Positions 28,956 to 37,287 of a stretch of 64,000 bases of DNA are shown here, piece by piece. The notes beneath the pieces are model-generated. The model saw only the letters and a program-made list of their open reading frames with translations, did not search any database and was not told the DNA's origin. The translations under genes were made by a program, and so were the position numbers. Position 1 is the first letter of the stretch. Every line of letters starts with the position of its first letter. Origin of the DNA: Betaproteobacteria bacterium (GTDB taxonomy: Bacteria; Pseudomonadota; Gammaproteobacteria; Burkholderiales; Rhodocyclaceae); NCBI GenBank assembly GCA_009782565.1, contig WRIU01000010.1:21871-85870 (forward strand). The letters run 5' to 3'.

Positions 28956-30112
28956 ACATTTTGAACCCACGCTCAATGCAGCTTGCCTTCTGCCTCTTCA
29001 AATACTTTCCCTATGGGGGCCTGCAACGGAAATTTCTGCGTATTGCGCTTGGCTGTCAGGCGCGCGGCCATAGCATCCGCGTGTATACGCTCAAATGGGA
29101 AGGCGAAATTCCACCGGAATTCGACGTGCGGTTCGTGCCTGTGCGGGCTTGGCGCAACCATAGCCGTTGCAACAAGTTTGGAACATGGGTCAAAGCTGAT
29201 CTCGCCCATCAGCCCGTCGACCGCGTTATCGGCTTCAACAAGATGCCTGGGCTCGACGTGTATTACGCTGCCGATCCCTGTTTTGAGGAAAAAGCCCGTA
29301 CCCTACGCAGTCCGCTTTACCGTTTGAGTCCTCGTTACCGTTGCCTCGCAGCCTTGGAGCGCGCGGTATTCGCGCCTGAAAACCACACGGAAATTTTGAT
29401 GATTTCCCAGGCGCAGCAGCCGTTTTTCGAGCGCCATTACGGCACACCACCGGAACGTTTCCACCTGCTGCCGCCCGGCATCTCGGTTGACCGCCGTGCG
29501 TCAGACGATGCTCACGTCATTCGTGCGGCATTTCGCACCGAATTCGGACTGGGTGACGACGATCTTCTGCTGCTGCTCATCGGCTCCGGTTTCAAGACCA
29601 AGGGGCTTGACCGCTGCCTGAAAGCGCTGGCGGCCTTGCCTGAGGTTTTGCGCCGCCGTACACGGTTCTTCGTCATCGGAAAGGACAATCCGCGCCCCTT
29701 CCAGCGTCAGGCCCGCTTGCTAGGCCTAGGTAAACAGGTTGTTTTCCTGGGGGGGCGCGATGATATTCCACGTTTCCTGCTCGGAGCCGACCTGCTCATT
29801 CATCCCGCCTACAGTGAAACCGGCGGGAACGTGCTGCTTGAAGCCCTCGTTGCCGGATTGCCGGTACTGGTGACGGACGTATGCGGTTACGCGCACTATA
29901 TCGACGAAGCCGGAGCCGGACGCCTGATTGCCTCACCCTTTACACAAAAATCGCTCGATGCTGCGCTTGCCGAGATGTTGGCCGATCCCGTGGCGCGAGC
30001 GCGTTGGTCGCGCAACGCGCTTATCTTCTCCGAGCATGCCGATCTATACAGCCTGCATGAGAAAGCCGTCGATTTCATCTTAAACACATGCAATGCCACG
30101 GAAAGAATATGA
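28952..30112 (+). CDS. waaG: LPS core glucosyltransferase I
   Basis: GT4 enzyme that adds the first hexose to heptose II. 386 aa, with the conserved FCLFKYFPYGGLQR near the start and the family 4 motifs GSGFKTKGLDR and HPAYSETGGNVLLEALVAGLPVLVT. The start at 28952 overlaps waaC by ATGA. A Met at 28976 (MQLAFCLFKY) is where most WaaG proteins begin and may be the real start. The stop overlaps waaP by ATGA. Confidence 0.92.
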   Translation: MNILNPRSMQLAFCLFKYFPYGGLQRKFLRIALGCQARGHSIRVYTLKWEGEIPPEFDVRFVPVRAWRNHSRCNKFGTWVKADLAHQPVDRVIGFNKMPGLDVYYAADPCFEEKARTLRSPLYRLSPRYRCLAALERAVFAPENHTEILMISQAQQPFFERHYGTPPERFHLLPPGISVDRRASDDAHVIRAAFRTEFGLGDDDLLLLLIGSGFKTKGLDRCLKALAALPEVLRRRTRFFVIGKDNPRPFQRQARLLGLGKQVVFLGGRDDIPRFLLGADLLIHPAYSETGGNVLLEALVAGLPVLVTDVCGYAHYIDEAGAGRLIASPFTQKSLDAALAEMLADPVARARWSRNALIFSEHADLYSLHEKAVDFILNTCNATERI

Positions 30113-30918
30113 ATCAGGTCATTCTCCGCTCCCCTCTTAAGCAATTGTGGGCAGGGCTTGACCCCTTCGCCAAAGTTGAAGCACTGCAAGGGCATGTATT
30201 GCGCGAACGGGAGGGGCGGCGCACCCTGCGTACCGAGATTGACGGGCGCGGTTATTTTGCCAAGATTCACCGTGGGGTCGGCTGGCGCGAAATTTTCAAG
30301 AACCTCATCTGCCTACGCCTGCCCGTGCTTGGCGCGCGCAACGAATGGCTGGCCATCGAACGTCTGAGGCAACTCGGCGCAGACACCATGTGCATGGTTG
30401 CGTTTGGCGAACGCGGCTGGAACCCGGCGCGCAAGCATTCTTTCATCGTCACGGAAGAACTCGCCCCGACCATCAACCTGGAGGATTACTGCCGCGACTG
30501 GCCGCGCATACCGCCCGAACCCATGTTCAAGCACGCCCTCATCGTCCGGGTGGCGGGAATTGCACGATTGATGCACGAAAACCAGATGAATCACCGGGAT
30601 TTTTACCTGTGCCATTTACGGCTTCATACCGACCCGCCGCCAACGCCCGAAGCGTTTCGCCTGTCGGTCATGGACCTGCACCGCGCCCAAATTCACGCTC
30701 GGGAAACCGCGTCCCGCTGGCGGCGCAAGGATTTGGCCGGGCTGTACTTTTCGGCGCTGGGCATCGGCCTGACCCGCCGCGACCTGTTGCGTTTTCTGCG
30801 CGTGTATTTCAGTGCGCCGCTACGCGATACCCTGCGGGATCAGGCAAAGCTCCTCGCTTGGCTCCCGCGTGAAGCAGCCCGCCTGGACGAACGTGATCGG
30901 CGCAAACCTAGTGATTGA
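30109..30918 (+). CDS. waaP: LPS core heptose(I) kinase
   Basis: Phosphorylates heptose I of the inner core, important for outer-membrane stability. 269-aa eukaryotic-like kinase fold with the catalytic loop NHRDFYLCHL and the later DLHRAQ. The ATG at 30109 overlaps the waaG stop. It ends the LPS operon and is convergent, 26 bp apart, with the lipid cluster. Confidence 0.92.
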   Translation: MNQVILRSPLKQLWAGLDPFAKVEALQGHVLREREGRRTLRTEIDGRGYFAKIHRGVGWREIFKNLICLRLPVLGARNEWLAIERLRQLGADTMCMVAFGERGWNPARKHSFIVTEELAPTINLEDYCRDWPRIPPEPMFKHALIVRVAGIARLMHENQMNHRDFYLCHLRLHTDPPPTPEAFRLSVMDLHRAQIHARETASRWRRKDLAGLYFSALGIGLTRRDLLRFLRVYFSAPLRDTLRDQAKLLAWLPREAARLDERDRRKPSD

Positions 30919-30944
30919 TACCCCGGCGCAGTGAAGGCCGAAAC

Positions 30945-31454
30945 TCACAGCCGCAGCATCTGCCAATGCCCGATGTGTTCACCTTCGCCGGATTTGTCCG
31001 GTTCAACCTGCCCGCAGATGACACGCTCGCACCGTCCGGCTCGTAACCAGGCAGTGGCAAGCGTTCGTGCCCGTTGCCAGTGAATCTCCGGGTCGCCGAG
31101 CCAGGATTGGTAGAGCGCATTTTCAATGCAGGGAAAACTCTTTTGCAGTGAGACGGCAGCAACAATGGGTTGTGAGGCGAGAAAGTCGAACGGAAAGACA
31201 GGTTCAAGGGCAATTTCAATGCAGGAAACGAGGCGATTTCCGGTGACGAGTACGCCTGTACGCGAACCCCACAACACCACGGTGGGCATATCAGGCTGTT
31301 TATCGAGGATCGAAGCTACGCCGACGATGACGAGTTCGGTCAGCGGCCCGGCGCGGCGTAACGGTATGCTGGTGTGCCGCCGCGCGAGGGCGGAGAGAGT
31401 GGCCGCATCAAAGCACTGTTCGCGCATGCTTCCGATCTGCGGCATGTGGATCAT
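30945..31454 (-). CDS. Ketosynthase-like subunit without evident active-site Cys
   Basis: 169 aa, last gene of the cluster. The overall pattern (LTELVIVGVASIL, TVVLWGSRTGVLVTGNRL, a PVFPFDFLASQPIVAAVSLQK segment) recalls the truncated ketosynthase-like proteins (ketoacyl-synt_2 type) found as chain-length-factor partners in aryl polyene clusters. The usual catalytic Cys context is missing, so a structural or chain-length role with the preceding ketosynthase is inferred. Its ATG overlaps that gene's stop by ATGA, which also suggests 1:1 translation. Family assignment is moderate. Confidence 0.6.
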   Translation of the reverse strand: MIHMPQIGSMREQCFDAATLSALARRHTSIPLRRAGPLTELVIVGVASILDKQPDMPTVVLWGSRTGVLVTGNRLVSCIEIALEPVFPFDFLASQPIVAAVSLQKSFPCIENALYQSWLGDPEIHWQRARTLATAWLRAGRCERVICGQVEPDKSGEGEHIGHWQMLRL

Positions 31455-32512
31455 GAGCAAACTCCCGGCTCAAAACAGCGTTCGATGACCAAGGTGGCGG
31501 TGCTGCCGCCGAAACCGACGGAGTTGAACAGAATCCAATGCGGCAAACCGTGGTGCGCCTGCCAAGTGGGCGTATTGAGCAGAGCCAGCAGGGCAGTGAG
31601 TTCGGAGGGGCCGCTGGCTCCCAGCGTGTGCCCGATCTGGTGTTTGAAACTGATTTCCGGCGGGCGATGGGAGCCAAAAACGAGATCGAGCGCGGCGTTT
31701 TCGGCTTCGTCGATACTGGTCAGGCCGCTACGATGCGGTTTAACGAAGTCGATGTTGTGCGTGGCGATCCCGGCCTCATTGAGCGCGGCAACGATGTTGG
31801 CAGCGATGATCCGTCCATCGGGAGTAGGCAGGGTGGGCGCGTAGCCGTCGATCCAGAGCCGGCATGTGGCAATCCGCCAATCTGAGCCAGGGCGCGAAGT
31901 TAGAAGAAAACCAGCGGCGGCCTCGCCGAGAATCAGGCCACTATCCTTTTGCGCGTGTGCGAGTAGGCCAAGGCTGGCAAAACCGGCGAGTGACGTGTCG
32001 CAGCCAAAATCGACGCCGAGCACCAGAGCTTCATCGATTTCGCCGTGGGCAATCAGGGTGAAGGCGGCTTCAAGCGCGGACAGGCCGGAAGTACAGGCGG
32101 TGGAAAACATCCATGGTATGGATTGAGCGCCAAAAGCAAGCCGGATTTCCCTGTCGAGGATGGCAACATTATCGTGGAATGGATCGGCCACCCCTGTGGC
32201 GCGGGCAAGGGCTTCGATTTCGCCGGCTCCGTGTGCGCTGGAACCGATGAAAAACGGGATGTGTTCGAGCGTGGCCTGGGAATTCCCGGCGGCGAATTCG
32301 GTTTTGATGAGGCCGAGCGCGCGTTGAGTGCGTACTGTCCAGTTTTCTTCCGCAAAGGGCAGAGCGAACCAAGGCCAGGATTCGCCGAGCAGCCTGTATT
32401 CAGAGATGTTTTTCTTGCTGGTGAGCAGCGATTCGGCTGCCTCGGCGGCGGACAAACCCAGAGCCGAAACATGGGCGATGCGGTCGATGTAAACGGGACG
32501 TGCCGCGTTCAT
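31451..32512 (-). CDS. FabF-type beta-ketoacyl synthase
   Basis: 353-aa condensing enzyme of the lipid cluster. The Cys-His-His triad is present: C140 (FSTACTSG), H260 (KPHRSG) and H295 (GHTLGAS), with the conserved K290. The PHGTGT motif is changed to PHRSGL, and the protein is about 60 aa shorter than FabF, so it is a divergent branch. It should elongate an acyl chain on the ACP encoded just upstream. The start at 32512 overlaps the ACP stop by ATGA. Confidence 0.8.
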   Translation of the reverse strand: MNAARPVYIDRIAHVSALGLSAAEAAESLLTSKKNISEYRLLGESWPWFALPFAEENWTVRTQRALGLIKTEFAAGNSQATLEHIPFFIGSSAHGAGEIEALARATGVADPFHDNVAILDREIRLAFGAQSIPWMFSTACTSGLSALEAAFTLIAHGEIDEALVLGVDFGCDTSLAGFASLGLLAHAQKDSGLILGEAAAGFLLTSRPGSDWRIATCRLWIDGYAPTLPTPDGRIIAANIVAALNEAGIATHNIDFVKPHRSGLTSIDEAENAALDLVFGSHRPPEISFKHQIGHTLGASGPSELTALLALLNTPTWQAHHGLPHWILFNSVGFGGSTATLVIERCFEPGVCS

Positions 32513-32775
32513 GCAGGTGCTTTGTTCCGCTCTTTCAGCCATGCCGCGAGATTGGCAACGTTAGCGAAAATGATGCGGGTTTCCTTGCTGTCGGTGACTC
32601 GGACGCCAAACTCTTTTTGCAGTGCCATCGACAGTTGCAGGGCATCGAGCGAATCGAGGGCGAGCCGTGTTCCCGCACCAAATAAAACTTCATCATCGGC
32701 AATGGAAGCGGGATCACAATCTTTATCGCAGGTCTGGACAATCAGGGTTTTTAGGGCGAGTTTCAGATCTTTCAT
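32509..32775 (-). CDS. Acyl carrier protein
   Basis: 88 aa, the normal ACP size. The phosphopantetheine attachment motif is LDSLDAL, with the modified serine at residue 42. It is specific to this cluster rather than the housekeeping AcpP, which would lie in a fab operon. ATGA overlaps on both sides (with the permease before and the ketosynthase after) tie it tightly to the pathway. Confidence 0.88.
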   Translation of the reverse strand: MKDLKLALKTLIVQTCDKDCDPASIADDEVLFGAGTRLALDSLDALQLSMALQKEFGVRVTDSKETRIIFANVANLAAWLKERNKAPA

Positions 32776-33989
32776 GTTGAAATGGCGCGGCGATTGAGGA
32801 AGGCGGCTACAGCAAGCGCAACGAGGCCAAAGCATACCAGCGCACAGATGGCGGGCAGAACATCGGCAATGTTGCCCTGGCGCAGCATGACCTGATGAAA
32901 TCCCTTGAGTGCCCAATCCATTGGCGACAGATGCGTCCAGGCTTGCATCTCGGCGGGCATCATGAAGCGGGGAACCATGATGCCGCCGATGGCACCCATC
33001 AGGATGTTGCTGATGCCGCCGAGGACGGTAGCTTGTTCGTTGCTGTGTGCGAGGCTGGCGATGAAAAGCGCCCAACCGACTGCCGCGACACTGACGGCCA
33101 GACTCAACATCGACAGGGCTGTGAGTGCGGCCACATTGCCGGGAAGGGCTAGCGCCTCGCCGCCGCATAGCGGCACGAACCAACGCCCAATGGCGACCAT
33201 GACCACTGCCTGTATCTGGTTGATGAGCACGAAAGGCGCGAATTTGCCTACCAAAACGAGGCCGAAGGAAACGCGCTGGGCGCGGAGCCGTTGCAAGGTT
33301 CCATGCTGGCGTTCACCAATGAAAACCGCCGAGATCGGAATGACGACGAAAAACATCGAAAAAATGAGCCAGGCAGGAACATTTTGCTGCGCGGAGGAGG
33401 GCAGTACGGCCGCTCCGTTGTGATGATTGCTGACCGTCTCGATTGCGATTTCCGGTCTGCCGATGCGCTCTGTGACCTGACGCAGTTCCGGCAGCATCAT
33501 GCTTTGCCCAAGACGTTCAAGGACATGCGTGAGCCAGACCCGTGTGGCCGCCGCCTCGACATACTGGCGGAAACCATTGCGTACCATGCCCGGAATGGTG
33601 GGGTCGGTCAGGAAACGCAGTTCGGGAGTCTGGTTTGTGCCGATGCTTCGGGCAAATCCCTGCGGGATCACGACTGCAAAGGCAAGCTCTCCATCCCTCA
33701 CCCGGAGGCGGGCGCCCTCTTCACTGGTTGGAGGGGCCGATTTACTGAGCAGGTCGACGCTGCTTAACAACGAATCGAGCGCATGGGAAACCGGGGTGCC
33801 GTCGAGGTCGAGCACCGCGTAAGCGAGGGAAGGTTCCCGCTGCCCGGAAAGTGAATCCGCAAGCGCAAGCGACATAATCAAAATGAAAATCGCGGGCATA
33901 ATGAAGAGCGCAGCCAATCCATGCCGGTCACGCGCGAATGCCAGCCATTCCTTTTTCCACAGAGCCGCGAGTTGAATGAACATTTTCAT
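32772..33989 (-). CDS. ABC-2 type transporter permease
   Basis: 405 aa. One N-terminal helix (LAALFIMPAIFILIMSLAL), then a ~150-residue extracytoplasmic domain and about five C-terminal helices, including WLIFSMFFVVIPISAVFIGERQ. This is the YhhJ/YbhR-like ABC-2 exporter layout. With the ATPase upstream it should export the product of the cluster. Only one permease is encoded, so it would act as a homodimer. The start at 33989 (MKMFIQLAALWKKEW) is chosen because longer frames read through the ATPase gene antisense to its sense frame. Confidence 0.85.
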   Translation of the reverse strand: MKMFIQLAALWKKEWLAFARDRHGLAALFIMPAIFILIMSLALADSLSGQREPSLAYAVLDLDGTPVSHALDSLLSSVDLLSKSAPPTSEEGARLRVRDGELAFAVVIPQGFARSIGTNQTPELRFLTDPTIPGMVRNGFRQYVEAAATRVWLTHVLERLGQSMMLPELRQVTERIGRPEIAIETVSNHHNGAAVLPSSAQQNVPAWLIFSMFFVVIPISAVFIGERQHGTLQRLRAQRVSFGLVLVGKFAPFVLINQIQAVVMVAIGRWFVPLCGGEALALPGNVAALTALSMLSLAVSVAAVGWALFIASLAHSNEQATVLGGISNILMGAIGGIMVPRFMMPAEMQAWTHLSPMDWALKGFHQVMLRQGNIADVLPAICALVCFGLVALAVAAFLNRRAIST

Positions 33990-33997
33990 TGCCGTGC

Positions 33998-34723
33998 TCA
34001 GTCCCGCAACGAATGCCCGGTGAATTCCATGAAAACCTGCTCCAGCGTCCTGTCCCCTTTTACTTCCGCAGTCGGCCCCGTCAGCAGCACTTTGCCGTGG
34101 TCGATGATTGTGACATCGGAGCACACCGCTTCCACTTCTTCCATATAGTGGCTGGTGTAGAGCACGGTTTTCCCGGTCGCGGCAAACTGTTGGATGGTTT
34201 CGAGCAAAAAGCGGCGTGACGCTGAATCGACACCCACGGTCGGTTCGTCGAGCAAAAGAACATCCGGCTCCCCGGTGAGACCAATCGCCAGATTCAGGCG
34301 CCGCCGCAACCCACCAGAGAGTTCTCCCGCACGCCGATTGACGACGGCTTCGAGCCGGGAAAACGCCAACGCCCTGTCGCATTGACGCTGCCGTTCCTGG
34401 CGTGGTATCCCCTGTGCTCCCGCGAAGAACGCGAGATTTTCGGCCACAGTCAATATCGGGTAAAAGGCATAGTCCTGCGGAACTAGCGCGATGGCGTTGG
34501 GTTGAGCGGCTCGCCACTCATTGAGCGATTCACCATCAATGGTAATACGGCCTTCCTTGGGCGTAAGCAGACCGATCAGCACAGAGATCAGCGTGGTTTT
34601 GCCCGCGCCATTTGGGCCAAGCAAGCCGTGGATGCTGCCGCGCGCGATGTCAAGTGAGACACCGTCGAGCGCTGGAGGCTCCTCGGGACGGTAACGATAG
34701 CGGAGATTGTCGAGGCGGATCAT
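33998..34723 (-). CDS. ABC transporter ATP-binding protein
   Basis: 241-aa ATPase. Walker A GPNGAGKTT (36-44), the Q-loop near 83, signature LSGGLRRRLN (135-144) and Walker B LLLDEP (156-161) are intact. Partner of the following ABC-2 permease. Its start overlaps the stop of the BtrH-like gene by 4 bp. Confidence 0.92.
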   Translation of the reverse strand: MIRLDNLRYRYRPEEPPALDGVSLDIARGSIHGLLGPNGAGKTTLISVLIGLLTPKEGRITIDGESLNEWRAAQPNAIALVPQDYAFYPILTVAENLAFFAGAQGIPRQERQRQCDRALAFSRLEAVVNRRAGELSGGLRRRLNLAIGLTGEPDVLLLDEPTVGVDSASRRFLLETIQQFAATGKTVLYTSHYMEEVEAVCSDVTIIDHGKVLLTGPTAEVKGDRTLEQVFMEFTGHSLRD

Positions 34724-35730
34724 GAAAGACGCGCGGCTTTGTCTAATTCAGTGAAGAACGTCTTTTCACGCGCCGCTTGTGCGCGCAGCAGGGTTGCGAG
34801 ATGGGCGGGGTCGAGCGGGTCGCGGTCGCGGATCATGCGCGCGGTGGCGAGCGCGAATTCGCGCCAGAAGTCGCCGATTTCAACCAGTTGTGCGGCCAGT
34901 TCAGCAAGCGCCGGGCGGGCGGTGAGCGCGGCGGCTTCTTCGAGAAAGGCCGCGTACATGAAACGGAAGCCCCCGCCGCCTGTCCCAATTTCTTCCTGCA
35001 TGCGTATCAGATGCCCAATGTAGAGTTTGGCGGCTTGCGGATTGGCAGCGGTAGGCAAGCGCTCGAACGCGCGCGCGACCCACGCAAACCCCTTGACGCC
35101 GATGAAGGGCAGCGGGGCGCGGAGCATGATCTGCGAGGTTTTCCTGAGTGCGGCGGGAATGGCCCGTTCCCATGCGGGTTCCTGCGGCGCGTTGCTCGGG
35201 TAATACAGCAATCCCTTTGGCGCGAGTAGGCCACGGGCGAAACGCGCTTTCGCCAAATCGGCACTCGCGCAACGTACAGGCTCTTCCAGCACAGGATCGG
35301 AGAGCAGGTAATCTCCGCTTGCCTCATCGCGCCCATAGGCGAGCAGATTGTGGGCGTTGAAGTGAAAGCGGAAATCCTGCGGTATGAATGGCAGCCAGAA
35401 TATGGAAACCTGCAATCCCACGACTTGTCCGGCATCAAGCAATTCATTGAGCCGCACCATGCCGTCTTCCGGGCGGCGGAACGTTTCAGTGTGCATCGAA
35501 AACCGGAGAGGTTTTTGCAGGCCGCGAATGATCGTTCTGGGCGGCATCCGGTATGACACCAACGGTAGGCCGGAGAGTTTGATAAAGGGCAGAAAGGCGA
35601 AAGTCAGTGCCGAAGACAGGCCGAAAGCCATAGGTTCGGAAAGCGGCAGGCCGTAATGGCGCACGATGGCGCTCATGACCCCGCTTTCGCAATGGGACGC
35701 TTGTTGGTGGACGAAACTAGCCGATGTCAT
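34720..35730 (-). CDS. BtrH-type papain-fold acyltransferase
   Basis: 336 aa. The N-terminal part resembles the BtrH_N domain: a HCESGVMSAIVRHYG segment with candidate nucleophile C14, then H127 (FNAHNLLAYG) and D145 (YLLSDP), a plausible Cys-His-Asp triad. The C-terminal ~130 residues are helical, like the DUF4872 half. Butirosin BtrH moves an acyl group from an ACP to an amine. By analogy this enzyme would release the cluster's ACP-bound acyl chain onto a small acceptor, which the ABC exporter would then move. Substrate unknown. Confidence 0.7.
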   Translation of the reverse strand: MTSASFVHQQASHCESGVMSAIVRHYGLPLSEPMAFGLSSALTFAFLPFIKLSGLPLVSYRMPPRTIIRGLQKPLRFSMHTETFRRPEDGMVRLNELLDAGQVVGLQVSIFWLPFIPQDFRFHFNAHNLLAYGRDEASGDYLLSDPVLEEPVRCASADLAKARFARGLLAPKGLLYYPSNAPQEPAWERAIPAALRKTSQIMLRAPLPFIGVKGFAWVARAFERLPTAANPQAAKLYIGHLIRMQEEIGTGGGGFRFMYAAFLEEAAALTARPALAELAAQLVEIGDFWREFALATARMIRDRDPLDPAHLATLLRAQAAREKTFFTELDKAARLS

Positions 35731-35731
35731 G

Positions 35732-36127
35732 TCAGTCGGCTATATCCAACTGATCGGTGGCAATACCCAAAGCTTCCGCGTAACGCGCGCGTAAAGTCTT
35801 TGAAAGGCGGGCGAATACCGTCGGGCGGAGGTGGCGGCGCACCTGCCAGCGCCAAAACCCGCTTGCCTGTGCAAGCAGGGCAATGTCCATGCGGGCGCGA
35901 TACATGTGGGCTTCGAGCGGGGAACTTTTCCCCGCGCGCACTCGCTCAAGTGCATTGGCCGCCAATTCCTCGAATACCTGTACTGCTTGCCGGGTGACGG
36001 TTTCTTCAGCTTCCCATCCGCGCGACTGCACGAGTCCGAGCCGACCGTCATCGGTGCGTGCATACACGGCTTTGAGATGACCGCCGTAAGTGGGGCTACC
36101 TTCCTGGGGGACGTCATCAGCGTTCAT
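35732..36127 (-). CDS. Conserved-looking small protein of the lipid cluster, unknown
   Basis: 131 aa, no signal peptide or membrane segment. It has an N-terminal beta part (YGGHLKAVYARTDDGRLGLV) and a helical part rich in Arg and Ala. No family is recognised. Its place between the KAS III-like gene (11 bp) and the BtrH-like gene (1 bp) shows it is part of the pathway; a scaffold or acceptor-supplying role is possible. The start at 36127 is chosen because longer frames run into the upstream gene. Confidence 0.6.
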   Translation of the reverse strand: MNADDVPQEGSPTYGGHLKAVYARTDDGRLGLVQSRGWEAEETVTRQAVQVFEELAANALERVRAGKSSPLEAHMYRARMDIALLAQASGFWRWQVRRHLRPTVFARLSKTLRARYAEALGIATDQLDIAD

Positions 36128-36138
36128 TTCGGGATGCC

Positions 36139-37287
36139 TCAAACGACCGTCAGGTGCATGAATCCACTCGAAAAACGCCCGCTCTCCGGCACGAAGCACA
36201 GTAGGCGCTCGCCTGAAACGAGGCGTCGGGTTCTGCACAACTCATCAAGCATGATGAAGATCGACGCCGAACCCGTATTGCCTTTAGTTTCCAGGTTCGT
36301 AAACCAGCGATCGAACGGGATAGGCAATCCTATTTGCGCCAGCGCGTCAAACATGGGTTGTTGAAAATAATACGACGACATGTGCGGCAGGAACCAGTCG
36401 ATTTCTTCCGCCTTGAGTCCGCGCCGCACGATAAGCGCAGACAAGGGGGTTTTCAGGGTCGCTTCACCGATGTGACGATCCAGGAGTTTTACGTCCTGTT
36501 TGACGGCGAAAATGGATTTTTCCGCCCATTGTCTGGGCGAGAATTGCGTCCAGCCGACGAGTGCGCCATCGGGGGTACGCTCGCTGCCTGAGTACATGCA
36601 CACGGGCAGGCGGTGTGCGGCGGATGAAAGTTCGATCCAGTCGATGTGCAAATTGGTTTGCCCTGCGCGCGGGCGAGGCTCAATGAGGAAAGCGCCTGCG
36701 CCGTCGGAAAGCATCCAGCGCAAAAAATCTTTTTCAAATGCGATGCCAGGATGCGCGGAGAGCGCCGCGACGCGGGCAGCGCTTTCTTCGGAAAAACATT
36801 CTGCACGCAAAATTGCGGATGACAGTTCGGAACCTGTTGCCACCGCGTTTTCTGTTTCTTCCCCTTTTACGGCGAGCCAAGCGTATTTGAGAGCAGCCAA
36901 ACCCGACAGGCAGATACCAGCGGTTGAAACAACCTCACAGGCGGGATTGCCCAGTTCGCCATGAACCATGACGCCATGATTTGGCATGATCTGGTCGGGC
37001 ATGGATGTCCCGGTGACGAGGCAACGGAGGCTATCGAGCGCGAAACCGCTAGTTTGTGCGAGGTTGCGAATTGCCTCGGCAGTAAGGCTGGCGTTGGTGT
37101 GCGTAGGCAAGCCGCTTGCCGGGTCGATTGCGTAATGGCGGCTTTTGATCCTGTTCTGCCGCAGGATGATGGGTCGGGCGCGTGAGGGTTTGCCTCCAAT
37201 CTGGCCAAGAACGGTTTCGATGGACTCGTTGTCGACCGGCGCGTTGGGCAAAGCGGCTGCCGTGGCAGTAATAAAGGCTTCACTCAT
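36139..37287 (-). CDS. KAS III-type 3-oxoacyl synthase (DarB-like)
   Basis: 382-aa condensing enzyme of the thiolase fold. The Cys-His-Asn triad is present: C126 (TAGICLSG), H302 (FLPHMSS) and N337 (KGNTGSAS). It resembles ketosynthases that sit beside DarA-like proteins in dialkylresorcinol and flexirubin pathways. It would carry out a priming or head-to-head condensation. Start overlaps the previous gene by 8 bp. Confidence 0.8.
   Translation of the reverse strand: MSEAFITATAAALPNAPVDNESIETVLGQIGGKPSRARPIILRQNRIKSRHYAIDPASGLPTHTNASLTAEAIRNLAQTSGFALDSLRCLVTGTSMPDQIMPNHGVMVHGELGNPACEVVSTAGICLSGLAALKYAWLAVKGEETENAVATGSELSSAILRAECFSEESAARVAALSAHPGIAFEKDFLRWMLSDGAGAFLIEPRPRAGQTNLHIDWIELSSAAHRLPVCMYSGSERTPDGALVGWTQFSPRQWAEKSIFAVKQDVKLLDRHIGEATLKTPLSALIVRRGLKAEEIDWFLPHMSSYYFQQPMFDALAQIGLPIPFDRWFTNLETKGNTGSASIFIMLDELCRTRRLVSGERLLCFVPESGRFSSGFMHLTVV

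Noticed and set aside
32772..34517. 581-aa permease with a long N-terminal extension
   Set aside because: The first ~176 residues are an off-frame reading of the ABC ATPase gene; the real start is at 33989.
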